Source: Acetobacter syzygii (GTDB lineage: Bacteria; Pseudomonadota; Alphaproteobacteria; Acetobacterales; Acetobacteraceae). Taken from it: DNA of 64,000 nt. Position 1 is the first letter of the stretch. Every line of letters begins with the position of its first letter. The notes beneath the pieces were generated by a model. It did not search any database. It saw nothing but the letters and a program-made list of their open reading frames with translations, and was not told the origin of the DNA. Both the position numbers and the translations under genes were made by a program. Shown here one piece after another: positions 38,001-46,168 of this stretch. Location of the stretch: NCBI RefSeq assembly GCF_000964225.1, contig NZ_BAMZ01000007.1, positions 1 to 64,000 on the forward strand, written 5' to 3'.

Positions 38001-38063
38001 TGCCCGTATTCCTGTTTCATTCCCGTTGGAACCGGTGCCTGGGGCGCATAGGGCAACCGATCT

Positions 38064-38105
38064 TTTCGTTTTTATTTGATAACGAAATCTCCTCCATATT
38101 CGTTT
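38064..38105. promoter_or_regulatory. Alternating TTCGTT elements upstream of the catabolic receptor
   Basis: Three hexamer-like elements in alternating orientation occur at 38064-38070 (TTTCGTT), 38081-38087 (AACGAAA) and 38099-38105 (TTCGTTT). The first pair forms a seven-base inverted repeat with a ten-base spacer. They lie 64-105 bases upstream of the receptor start and could be an operator. Confidence 0.35.
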
Positions 38106-38156
38106 AAAAAGAACTAAATCATACTTTTGCTGATTGGTACGTGGTGGGCAAAAAAT

Positions 38157-38909
38157 TTAATAACGAAGCATCTGGTTAAGAAAATTTTGAGCTCTATCGC
38201 TTTTGGGGGAGGTGAAAAAAATTTCAGGTGGTGTAATTTCCACTATTTTTCCTTGATCCATAAAAATAATACGATCAGCAATACGGCGGCTAAACGCCAT
38301 TTCGTGCGTTACGCAAACAGTTGTAATGCCCTGTTCGGACAATTCGTCCATAATGCTGACAACCCCCACAATGGCTTCGGGGTCCAGTGCGGCTGTGGGC
38401 TCATCAAACAACATAACTTCTGGCTGCATACACAAGGCACGAGCAATGGCCACGCGCTGCTGCTGCCCACCAGAAAGCTGGATGGGGTATTTGTCCGCCT
38501 GATCTGGAATACCTACCTGATTCAGGTACCTGCGTGCCAGGGTCGTGGCTTCTATTCTGGACATGCGCCTGACGCGCATGGGGGCCAGAATACAGTTGTC
38601 CAGCACACTCAGGTGCGGGAACAGGTTATAATTCTGGAACACCATCCCCACCATGCAGCGGAGCTGGATAGGATCCGTTTTGTCATTGATCAGTTTGCCG
38701 TCAATGGTCAGCGTGCCGCTATCATGTGGTTCAATGCGATTAAGGGTGCGGATCAGGGTTGATTTACCGGACCCCGATGGCCCTAGAACCACAATTTTTT
38801 CGCCACGGCTAACATCAAAATCTATGCGGTCAAGGGCAACAAACTCACCAAAGAGCTTGCTCATACCTCTGACGGAGATCATGGGGGGAGATGTGGGTTC
38901 ATGCTGCAT
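38157..38909 (-). CDS. Polar amino acid ABC transporter ATPase (HisP/GlnQ-like)
   Basis: A 250-residue ATPase with Walker [12 protein letters not shown]-loop [10 protein letters not shown], signature [15 protein letters not shown] and Walker [15 protein letters not shown], followed by [15 protein letters not shown], all typical of the amino acid (HisP/GlnQ/ArtP) subfamily. The ATG at 38909 overlaps the end of the SBP-permease gene by 11 bases. With that fusion protein it should import an amino acid or related polar solute. It is the last gene of the LysR-led operon; 156 bases separate it from the receptor. Confidence 0.87.
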   Translation of the reverse strand: MQHEPTSPPMISVRGMSKLFGEFVALDRIDFDVSRGEKIVVLGPSGSGKSTLIRTLNRIEPHDSGTLTIDGKLINDKTDPIQLRCMVGMVFQNYNLFPHLSVLDNCILAPMRVRRMSRIEATTLARRYLNQVGIPDQADKYPIQLSGGQQQRVAIARALCMQPEVMLFDEPTAALDPEAIVGVVSIMDELSEQGITTVCVTHEMAFSRRIADRIIFMDQGKIVEITPPEIFFTSPKSDRAQNFLNQMLRY

Positions 38910-40476
38910 TGGAAACAACCTTTTTACGGTCAGACCAGGCAAAGCGACGTTCCACCCGTTTCTGAAGGAAAAGGAAAAAGAAAACCATTACAAGATAATA
39001 AACCAGCGCAGCTGCGTAATATTCCGTAAAGGCAAAGGTACGAGCTACCTGAATTTGCGTTACGGCAAGGAGTTCTTGCAACGAGATGACCGATGCAAGC
39101 GAGGTTATTTTGAGCAGATTAATAAACTCGTTAATGGTTGGCGGGAGCGCGATGCGAAAAGCCTGCGGAAAAATAACTCGCCAGTAAATATCGCGTCGGC
39201 TTAAGCCCAATGCACTTGCACCAAGCTCCTGTCCGGGATCAACGGCACTCAGTGCCGCACGATTAATTTCGACCTGATAAGCAGATTCATTAATGGAGAG
39301 CGCCAAAATGGTGGCCAAGAACGGAGTAAACCACTGTTCCCGAAAAATAGGAAAAAACTGCGGCACGGCGTTCCATATAAACAGCAGCTGGAGCAGCGTG
39401 GGCGCTGCGCGAAACAGCGATACATAACCTTCCAGCACAATTTTAAGCACAGACCGCTGGGGGCTGTTGAGCACAATAGCGATCGGCACGGAGAGCGTGA
39501 TGGCAATGAAGTGAGAAATCAGCGCAACGCTTAGGGTAATAAGCGCTCCATGCAGGAATGCTGTTGACGTAAGCGCAGAAAAGAATGCCGCCCAGTCGAA
39601 CATTGCGCTGGAGGTGGTGCTTGGTGCTTCATTGCCTGTGGATGGATCGGTTACCGACCATTTTGTGCGTAATGCCTGCAAATTACCATCAGTTTCCAGC
39701 GCAGTAACGGCAGATTGCAGCGCAGTCAGGTCCTGCGGATTTTGGCGCAGGTAAATGGCAAAATGCCGGTAATCCGGAATGTCTGGAGTAATGAGCACAT
39801 GCAGCTTATCCTTAAGCTGGCGCATTCTGTAAAAAAGCTCGACATCCTGGCTGACAAAAGCAAAAACCCGCCCGATCAGAACCTGCTGCACAACCTGTTC
39901 TTCGGTTGGATATTGCTGGATGATCATAGGGGGCTTGCCAGCGGCAACCAGCGCATCGTTGACTACGCCCAGTCGGGTTATGTAGCTGGTGCCAGATTCT
40001 ACAGCGACATTTTTGCCCGAGAGTTCGTCCATGCTTGTCAGGGAAGGCGTGCCTTTGCGCCCCACAACCACCAGTGCCGTATCCTGATAGGTCACGGCAT
40101 CAAAACTTTTTTCCCGCGAGGGCATACGGATAATGCCACTCATGACCAAACCGCACCGTTGGGCCGACAGGCTGGGGAACAGGCCGGTAAAGTCCATGGT
40201 CACAACAGACAGGCGGGCGTTCCAGCGGTTGGCAAGTGCTTGGGCAACATCAATGTCATACCCTTCCGGGTGGCTGACATCTTGCCCCTTAACAAAGGTC
40301 ATGGGGGGGAGTGTAGGGTTGGTGCAGATGGTCAGCGTACCATCATGCACAAACGAGGGAGGCTGTTCGGCGTGGGCCAGCCCATGCAGCCCAGCGGTTG
40401 CAAAAAGAACGCCAGCAAGAGCCGCAACAGGACGAAACCGCTGCATGAGCGGCAGACGGAAAAAAAAGCTGGTCAT
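38899..40476 (-). CDS. Fused periplasmic binding protein / ABC permease for amino acids
   Basis: A 525-residue single-chain transporter subunit. A signal sequence (PVAALAGVLFATAGLHGLAHA) is followed by a type 3 solute-binding domain (about 40-275; GTLTICTNPTLPPMTF, EGYDIDVAQALANRW and a GKNVAVESGTSY lobe) and then, after a short Ser/Thr linker, a membrane permease domain (about 300-515) with the EAA motif around QELGASALGLSRRDIYWRVI. Fused subunits of this type are known in some amino acid transporters, such as GlnPQ of Gram-positive bacteria, but are less usual in Gram-negative ones, where a free binding protein is normal. The ATG at 40476 overlaps the LysR stop (TAATG). A G7 tract (40303-40309 on the plus strand) stays in frame. 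Confidence 0.87.
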   Translation of the reverse strand: MTSFFFRLPLMQRFRPVAALAGVLFATAGLHGLAHAEQPPSFVHDGTLTICTNPTLPPMTFVKGQDVSHPEGYDIDVAQALANRWNARLSVVTMDFTGLFPSLSAQRCGLVMSGIIRMPSREKSFDAVTYQDTALVVVGRKGTPSLTSMDELSGKNVAVESGTSYITRLGVVNDALVAAGKPPMIIQQYPTEEQVVQQVLIGRVFAFVSQDVELFYRMRQLKDKLHVLITPDIPDYRHFAIYLRQNPQDLTALQSAVTALETDGNLQALRTKWSVTDPSTGNEAPSTTSSAMFDWAAFFSALTSTAFLHGALITLSVALISHFIAITLSVPIAIVLNSPQRSVLKIVLEGYVSLFRAAPTLLQLLFIWNAVPQFFPIFREQWFTPFLATILALSINESAYQVEINRAALSAVDPGQELGASALGLSRRDIYWRVIFPQAFRIALPPTINEFINLLKITSLASVISLQELLAVTQIQVARTFAFTEYYAAALVYYLVMVFFFLFLQKRVERRFAWSDRKKVVSNAA

Positions 40477-41429
40477 TAATATGAAGCTTCCAGAAGGGAA
40501 CGGAACGTCTCGACCATCAGGCTGGTTTCGGGAGACGTGCGCGCCAGAAAATGACAGCAGGTGATAAGCCGCAGATCGTTAAAAACAATCCTGCGTAGGA
40601 GCCCCTGCGTAACAAGGGGAGCGGCAAAAACTTCGGGCAGAAAGCCAATATAACTCCCCGAGAGAATGAGGAGCGCGCGTGCATCCACCTTGTCCGCCTT
40701 GGCGCGGTAGGTAAAGTGCGGACGAATTTCCTCCCATCCATCGGATGTAGCGGCATCAGCGACACTGATCATGCTCTGACTGGTCAGGACATCAAGTGTA
40801 ATGTCCTTTTCAGGCATGTGGAACAGGGGATGCCGCGCACCGCAAAACAGGTAGGAGGCCTCGGCAACCAGCGGTCGGCAGCCCAGAGGGGCCTGCCCCT
40901 GCGCATACAGGGCAATGGCGGCAGTGGCCTGACCATTCATGACCGCGACTTCCACTTCCTTGGTGGAGGCGGAGTGCAGGTTCATAAACACCCCGGGGTG
41001 GCTTTGCGTAAAGGTGTGAATGGCTTTGACCAGCGGTGTTTCGCCGTGGGTCTGTATGTTGTCGGGGACGTAGAGGTTGAATGTCCCGCTCAGCATTCCA
41101 CTGGTCTGGTTGATCTGCTGGCGGAAGTGTTCAAGGTTGACAAAGAGCGTGCGGGTTGCGTCCAGCACCTCCCGGCCTTCATCTGTCAGGGCAAAACCGC
41201 TGCGCCCGCGAAGGCAGATTGTCAGCCCAAGGCGGGTCTCCAGAGCGGAAATGTCCAGACTGATGGATGATTTGCTTTTGCCCAGCGTAATTTCGGCCGC
41301 ACTAAACCCACCCTGTTCTGCCACCGTGTGAAAGACACGTAACAGCCGCAGGTCAATTTCTGAAACATGGCCCTGAAAACCACGTGCCCTTTTTCTGGGG
41401 CGGGGTGTTTTATGGCTGCTTCCCGTCAT
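40476..41429 (-). CDS. LysR-family transcriptional regulator
   Basis: A 317-residue LysR regulator with an unusually basic N-terminal extension (SSHKTPRPRKRARGF) before the winged helix-turn-helix (LRVFHTVAEQGGFSAAEITL, then KSKSSISLDISALETRLGL). The effector-binding region follows. The ATG at 41429 has AGGAG ten bases upstream. It is divergent from the dimethylargininase-like gene and overlaps the transporter gene by one base, so it heads that operon and probably controls both directions, responding to the imported compound. A TTAT-N5-ATAA element upstream fits a LysR T-N11-A site. Confidence 0.87.
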   Translation of the reverse strand: MTGSSHKTPRPRKRARGFQGHVSEIDLRLLRVFHTVAEQGGFSAAEITLGKSKSSISLDISALETRLGLTICLRGRSGFALTDEGREVLDATRTLFVNLEHFRQQINQTSGMLSGTFNLYVPDNIQTHGETPLVKAIHTFTQSHPGVFMNLHSASTKEVEVAVMNGQATAAIALYAQGQAPLGCRPLVAEASYLFCGARHPLFHMPEKDITLDVLTSQSMISVADAATSDGWEEIRPHFTYRAKADKVDARALLILSGSYIGFLPEVFAAPLVTQGLLRRIVFNDLRLITCCHFLARTSPETSLMVETFRSLLEASY

Positions 41430-41746
41430 GGTTTGAATGCTCCTGTAGGGTGGGGCGTCAAGAAAAGGGCGGAATGTGCTGCCAAAAGCTCCTGTTCTGT
41501 GCTGGCAAACAGTTATTGTTCTTTATCCAAAATAATTATGGCGTGGAAAATATACGATGTGAAGAGCGAACAGAGAGCCGGGCATAAACATGCACAGGCA
41601 GGATACTGGGAGAATGACGGTTTTCCGCGTTATTTGGATATGTTTGCGAAAAAACTAAAGTAAACTCATGTCTGTTCATATTGGGCCCGTAACGAGGCTC
41701 GGATAGCCTGCAAGGGAAACATAGATACCTTGGGGATTTTCAAGTG
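41430..41746. other. Divergent promoter region of the catabolic genes
   Basis: About 317 bases between the LysR and dimethylargininase-like genes. It should hold the two divergent promoters. A short reading frame on the plus strand overlaps the lysR start but has composition and codons unlike a gene. Apart from the T-N11-A element, no strong repeat was seen. Confidence 0.5.
41523..41535. promoter_or_regulatory. Candidate LysR-type operator (T-N11-A)
   Basis: TTATCCAAAATAA contains TTAT-N5-ATAA, a symmetric T-N11-A arrangement of the LysR kind, placed in the divergent gap between the LysR gene and the dimethylargininase-like gene. Such sites are easily met by chance in AT-rich DNA. Confidence 0.35.
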
Positions 41747-42619
41747 ATGGCTGCAAACAGATGGTTCATTGATAGCGAAACCGGTGTGCTGACAGATGTC
41801 CTTTTGTGCCCGCCTGACTATTATGAATGGATTCCGAGCAACGACATTGCCATTCAGACCATGGCTGGTGGCGGCAGCATAGACCGTAGCATCCTGCGCA
41901 GTCAGTTTGAGGAACTGGTTGCAACCCTTAAAGGGGCGGATGTTTCCTGTCATTTTCTTACGCCACATAAGGATATGCCTTATGAGGTTTATACCCGCGA
42001 CAGTTCGCAGACAACGCCTTTTGGCACGGTGGTCACCAGTCTTTCCCGCCCTGAACGGGTAGGAGAAGAAAAGGAAATCCGTACATTTTATGCTCCGGAT
42101 GAAATCTGGCGTACCTGCACCGCAGGCCGGATTGAAGGGGGGGACATCCACATTATCCGCCCCGGACTGCTGGCTGTTGGTGTGAGCGGCGGCCGGACAG
42201 ACACAAAAGGTGCAGCCGAATTTATTGGCTGGTTTGAGGAGGCAGGCTGGACCTGCCGCATGATCCACTTCCCCGAACATTTTTTGCACCTTGATGTTAT
42301 TTTTTGCATGGTGGCGGAAAATCTGGCGATTGCAGCGGTGGATGTGCTCGATGAAGCCGATCTGGAGTGGTTCCGCGAGCAGGGCATTCGCATTCTGCCC
42401 GTAACCTACCGTGAGGCCATGCGCGATATGGGCTGCAATGTTCTGGCTTTGGGGCGTGACAGGGTTGTCAGTCCGCGCCATTCTACCCGTATCAATGCGA
42501 TGCTGCGTGCGGAAGGGCTGACGGTGCTCGACCCCGAACTCAACCAGTTCTCCCGTGGTGGGGGTAGCATTCATTGCATGACCATGCCTTTGCGCCGTCA
42601 GTCATTGCAGACAGCGTAA
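41747..42619 (+). CDS. Dimethylargininase/arginine deiminase-family hydrolase
   Basis: A 290-residue enzyme of the guanidino-group-modifying superfamily. It shows the substrate-binding acidic motif (GRIEGGDIHI), the catalytic His (EHFLHLDVIF) and the nucleophilic Cys near the end (GSIHCMTMPLRR), as in dimethylarginine dimethylaminohydrolase. Such enzymes hydrolyse or transfer a guanidino-type C-N group, for example turning methylated arginine into citrulline. The real substrate is unknown, and citrulline-type hydrolases of the same fold are an alternative. The ATG at 41747 is preceded by GGGG; a GTG three bases before is also possible. It heads a plus-strand operon with the reductase and M20 hydrolase. 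A G7 tract at 42137-42143 stays in frame. Confidence 0.83.
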   Translation: MAANRWFIDSETGVLTDVLLCPPDYYEWIPSNDIAIQTMAGGGSIDRSILRSQFEELVATLKGADVSCHFLTPHKDMPYEVYTRDSSQTTPFGTVVTSLSRPERVGEEKEIRTFYAPDEIWRTCTAGRIEGGDIHIIRPGLLAVGVSGGRTDTKGAAEFIGWFEEAGWTCRMIHFPEHFLHLDVIFCMVAENLAIAAVDVLDEADLEWFREQGIRILPVTYREAMRDMGCNVLALGRDRVVSPRHSTRINAMLRAEGLTVLDPELNQFSRGGGSIHCMTMPLRRQSLQTA

Positions 42620-42646
42620 GGTCAGCAGCCAGAGGAGTAGAGGCGA

Positions 42647-43591
42647 ATGTCTGCACGTATAGTTGTCAGCGCGGATGGTAGAAAAGCGTTTGAAAGCTGG
42701 AGGCAGGCATTTGCTGCTGTCGCACCGGATGTGGATGTGTGCTCGTGGTATGACCCCGCGTGGCAGCCACAGCCGGGCGACTATGCCCTGATCTGGAAGC
42801 CCAGGTCCGAGCATATGGAGCGCCTCGCCCAGATGAAAGGCATTGTCTGCACAGGTGCCGGGGTTGACCACCTTCTGGCGCACACAGACTTCCCGCGTAA
42901 TATTCCTCTGGTGCGCATGGGGGGCGGCCAAACAGCCCGACTTATGGCGGATTATGTCATTTGGGCTGTTCTTGGGCTGCTGCGTGGTGCTCGTACATGG
43001 GCCGCCAGTCAGGAGCAGGGCGTATGGTACAACAATGTGTGCAGCCGCACGTCCGATACGACCAGAGTGGGTGTTATGGGGCTGGGGCATCTGGGTGCTT
43101 ATGTTGCTCAGACGCTTTCCCGCATGGGGTTTTGTGTGTCGGGCTGGAAGCGCTCTCCTGCTGAACTGGATGGTGTGACTGTCTGGCATGGTATGGACAA
43201 CCTGCCTTCATTTCTGGCTGAGGTGGATATTCTGGTTAATCTTCTACCATCCACACCGGCGACAGATGGGTTGATTGACTATGGTTTGCTTAGCCACCTG
43301 CCCAAAGGGGCAGGATTTGTAAATGTCGGGCGTGGTCGCCATGTGGTGCAGGGTGATCTGCTGCGAGCCCTGGATGATGGCACCTTGTCTGGTGCTGTGC
43401 TGGACGTGGTAACGCCTGAGCCTCTGCCGCAGGATAGTGCGCTATGGCACAACCCTCGGTTGACGATAACGCCTCATGTTGCATCCGAAGCATCCCGCGA
43501 GGCACAGGCCCGCTACGCAGTGGACGTTGTGGCCATGCTGGAGCGGGGAGAAACGCCAGCCCTCCTGTGTGATGTGGCGCGTGGTTACTAA
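42647..43591 (+). CDS. Glyoxylate/hydroxypyruvate reductase A-like dehydrogenase
   Basis: A 314-residue D-2-hydroxyacid dehydrogenase of the GhrA subgroup. The NAD(P)-binding GxGxxG is visible as VMGLGHLGAYV (about residue 145), with the catalytic residues R in VNVGRGRHVV, E in VTPEPLP and H in ITPHVASE. It reduces 2-keto acids such as glyoxylate or hydroxypyruvate to 2-hydroxyacids. The ATG at 42647 has AGGAG upstream. It lies 27 bases after the guanidino hydrolase, which suggests that a keto acid is produced in that pathway. Its stop is 35 bases before the M20 hydrolase start. Confidence 0.85.
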   Translation: MSARIVVSADGRKAFESWRQAFAAVAPDVDVCSWYDPAWQPQPGDYALIWKPRSEHMERLAQMKGIVCTGAGVDHLLAHTDFPRNIPLVRMGGGQTARLMADYVIWAVLGLLRGARTWAASQEQGVWYNNVCSRTSDTTRVGVMGLGHLGAYVAQTLSRMGFCVSGWKRSPAELDGVTVWHGMDNLPSFLAEVDILVNLLPSTPATDGLIDYGLLSHLPKGAGFVNVGRGRHVVQGDLLRALDDGTLSGAVLDVVTPEPLPQDSALWHNPRLTITPHVASEASREAQARYAVDVVAMLERGETPALLCDVARGY

Positions 43592-43626
43592 AGATCAAAC
43601 TGTTTAAACAGGGAATGGACAGGATA

Positions 43627-44871
43627 ATGAGCCAGTATGCCAACCTGACAATTAATGGGCAGGCCCTGTGGCATGATCTTGTCACAACCGCAGCCTATGG
43701 CGGAACGGAAAAAGGCGGCATATGCCGCCTCGCCCTAACAGATGAAGACGCGCAGGTGCGGAGTTGGTTCGAACAGACCTGCACCGCTCTGGGCTGCACG
43801 GTGACTTATGATTCAATGGGGAACCAGTTTGCCCGCCGCCCCGGAACACAGAATGATTTGCCCCCGATTATGATGGGCAGCCATTTGGATACCCAGGTTA
43901 CTGGTGGTCGGTTTGATGGCATTCTGGGCGTTCTGGGGGGTGTTGCCGTGTTGCGTGCCTTGCACACGGCCGGAATAAATACCCGCCATCCACTGGAAGT
44001 GGTGAACTGGACCAATGAGGAAGGCGCACGCTTTACCCCCCCCATGCTGGCTTCGGGTGTTTTTGGCGGTGCATTTACCGAAGAGTTTGCTGGTAGTCGG
44101 CCCGATGCTGCGGGCATAACCCTGCGGCAGGAGCTGGAACGTGGTGGTTTTGTTGGTGCAGAACAATGCGGTCAGCACCCGGCAACAGCGTATTTTGAAT
44201 TGCATATTGAGCAAGGACCAGTGCTGGAGGCCGAAGAACGTACCATTGGCGTTGTAACAGGCGTGCAGGGTATGCGGTGGTACGATGTTGTGGTGCGTGG
44301 ACGCTCGGCTCATGCAGGTACAACGCCCATGCCAATGCGTAAGGATGCCCTGCTGGCTGCTGCTGGTATGATTGAACAGGTCAATGCCGTTGCACAGGCT
44401 CATGCCCCGGAAGGTTTGAGCACAATAGGCATTATTACGGCCCTTCCGGCCAGCAGCAATGTGGTTCCAAGGGAGGTCAGGTTTACTGTGGATCTGCGCA
44501 ATCCTTCTGAGCCGGTTTTGCAGGCCATGGAGGAGGATTTTTTACGGCGGATGGACGAATGTGCGCAAAAAAGCGACGTGCATGTCAGTGTAACCCCGAC
44601 ATGGAACTCCCCGGCAGTACATTTTGATTCGCGTTGTGTTGCTTGTGTTAAGGACAGCACGCACGAGTTGGGCTACTCAATGCGCGATATTGTTTCTGGT
44701 GCAGGGCATGATGCGGTTTATGTTTCCCGAGTGGTGCCAACAGCCATGATTTTTGTGCCTTGCCTGCATGGTATCAGCCATAATGAAGCAGAAAGTGCTA
44801 CCCCGGAAGATGTAACAGCTGGGAGCAATGTATTGCTCCATGCCGTATTAAAAGCAGATCAGGAATTTTAA
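43627..44871 (+). CDS. M20-family hydrolase (allantoate amidohydrolase / N-carbamoyl amino acid hydrolase-like)
   Basis: A 414-residue zinc-dependent amidohydrolase of the HyuC/AllC group. Metal ligands are seen in GSHLDT, GGRFDGILGV, NWTNEEGARF, ELHIEQGP and HGISHNE, and the substrate-binding RSAHAGTTPMP motif is present. The family hydrolyses N-carbamoyl amino acids or allantoate, releasing carbon dioxide and ammonia. The ATG at 43627 has ACAGG upstream; the ATG at 43615 is too close to its own purine run. It is the last gene of the operon, and a strong terminator follows 50 bases later. With the guanidino hydrolase it suggests breakdown of a ureido or guanidino compound. Confidence 0.85.
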   Translation: MSQYANLTINGQALWHDLVTTAAYGGTEKGGICRLALTDEDAQVRSWFEQTCTALGCTVTYDSMGNQFARRPGTQNDLPPIMMGSHLDTQVTGGRFDGILGVLGGVAVLRALHTAGINTRHPLEVVNWTNEEGARFTPPMLASGVFGGAFTEEFAGSRPDAAGITLRQELERGGFVGAEQCGQHPATAYFELHIEQGPVLEAEERTIGVVTGVQGMRWYDVVVRGRSAHAGTTPMPMRKDALLAAAGMIEQVNAVAQAHAPEGLSTIGIITALPASSNVVPREVRFTVDLRNPSEPVLQAMEEDFLRRMDECAQKSDVHVSVTPTWNSPAVHFDSRCVACVKDSTHELGYSMRDIVSGAGHDAVYVSRVVPTAMIFVPCLHGISHNEAESATPEDVTAGSNVLLHAVLKADQEF

Positions 44872-44922
44872 GAAAAATCATTTACATCCATCTCTGGTAA
44901 ACAGGGATAGTCAGTAAAATGC

Positions 44923-44968
44923 ACAGGAGAGGGAAAGAAGATTAACGTCTTTCCCTCTCCTGTTTTTT
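44923..44968. terminator. Strong bidirectional terminator
   Basis: A perfect 16-base stem (44923-44938 with 44948-44963) with a nine-base loop and a T-run to 44968 on the plus strand. It lies between the converging M20 hydrolase and aminotransferase genes and probably ends both transcripts. Confidence 0.88.
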
Positions 44969-44989
44969 GTCGTTTACAAGGTGGATGCG

Positions 44990-46168
44990 TTAAAGCAGCG
45001 ATGCAACGCTTTCCATGGCCTTGCAAAAAACCTGCACGTCATCAGTCGAACCAACGCTAATTCTGGAACATGTTGGCCAGATGCTCCAGCTACGACCAAT
45101 AATCACATGGTTTTGTGCAAATGCTGCCGTTATGGCATCGGGCGATTTGCGCCAGTCAGCCATAAGCATATTGGCCTCGCTGGGAATAGTGCGCACGCCA
45201 TAATGGCTTAGACATTCCTGCATGGTTTTGCGATTTTTGCGTGTTTCGGATCGTCGCTTTGCAACTTCAGCCGGATCTTTCAGGCTGTCTGTGCCAATGA
45301 CTGCGGCCGGAACGGACAGCATGGTCGTCTGATAAATGCCATCGTAACGCATCATTTTTTCATGGAGTGCCGGGTGTGCAATACTCAGGCCCAACCGTAG
45401 TCCGGCCATACCAAATAATTTGGAAAAAGTCCGCAGAACAATAATATTGCGGCAAGAACCAAGTAGGGAAACGGCGGAAGGTGCATTGCAAAAATGCAAG
45501 TAGGCCTCATCCACAACAAGTACTGCGTTGGGGGGGATATGGCGCGCCAGCCACGCAATATCGGCCAGTGGTGTTACTGTGCCTGTTGGGTTGTTTGGGC
45601 TGCAAATATAATACATTCCTGCATTGGGGTTGGCTTTTAACATGGCGCGTACGTCCACCTTGTAGCCGTTGTCCGCCCTAAGAGGCACTTTGGCTAAAGG
45701 AATTTGCAGCCATTCAGCAACGCCCCATACCGTTTCGTATGTTGGATCACAGGTTACAAGCCCCTGTGTGGGGGAGCAGAAGGAAATAACAGTTCTGCAT
45801 AGCGGATCGCTAGAACCCGGCCAGGGTGTAATCAGGTCGGGAGAGATGTGGTCGTATGCAGCGGCTGATTCAACAAGAGCTTGCCGTTCTTGTCCCGTAA
45901 GGTAGCGGTTACCGTTGAGCAGGGCTTTTTGCCCGGCTGGGAGCGCAGAAGGGAAGGGGCCAGTCCAAAACTCGTTCCCGTTCAGTAAAATGGAACCGGG
46001 AGGGTAAATCCCACCAACCGGCAAGGTGTCGGCCCGGCTTTTGTGCCATGGCATCCCCGCCATTACGCTACCAGCGCCTAAAACAAGGGCTATGCGGCCA
46101 ATCTGCCTGCGGGAAAACCCTCGTTCTTTAAAGTCCTGCTGTGTTTGTTGTGGCAGAGGGGCGACCAT
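44990..46168 (-). CDS. Histidinol-phosphate aminotransferase-like enzyme with Tat signal
   Basis: A 392-residue PLP-dependent class I/II aminotransferase. The first 47 residues contain a twin-arginine signal (FSRRQIGRIALVLGAG, then a hydrophobic stretch and an AxA-like end near RAD), so the enzyme is probably exported folded, with its PLP, to the periplasm. The catalytic core is standard: SPNNPTGTV, VDEAYLHF, the PLP lysine in LRTFSKLFGMAG and the phosphate-binding RLGL. The ATG at 46168 has AGGAG seven bases upstream. It resembles HisC in sequence, but with an export signal it is unlikely to serve histidine synthesis. It follows the catabolic operon on the opposite strand and may deaminate an amine or amino acid in the periplasm. 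Confidence 0.85.
   Translation of the reverse strand: MVAPLPQQTQQDFKERGFSRRQIGRIALVLGAGSVMAGMPWHKSRADTLPVGGIYPPGSILLNGNEFWTGPFPSALPAGQKALLNGNRYLTGQERQALVESAAAYDHISPDLITPWPGSSDPLCRTVISFCSPTQGLVTCDPTYETVWGVAEWLQIPLAKVPLRADNGYKVDVRAMLKANPNAGMYYICSPNNPTGTVTPLADIAWLARHIPPNAVLVVDEAYLHFCNAPSAVSLLGSCRNIIVLRTFSKLFGMAGLRLGLSIAHPALHEKMMRYDGIYQTTMLSVPAAVIGTDSLKDPAEVAKRRSETRKNRKTMQECLSHYGVRTIPSEANMLMADWRKSPDAITAAFAQNHVIIGRSWSIWPTCSRISVGSTDDVQVFCKAMESVASLL

Noticed and set aside
39715-40479. A 254-codon open frame opposite the SBP-permease gene
   Set aside because: It overlaps the binding domain of a clear gene and has no motif or ribosome site.
41367-41663. A 98-codon plus-strand frame across the lysR start
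   Set aside because: Half of it is opposite lysR, and it has no family resemblance and no ribosome site.
41666-42574. A 302-codon open frame opposite the guanidino hydrolase gene
   Set aside because: The plus-strand gene has a full catalytic set and ribosome site; the opposite frame has no recognisable motif.
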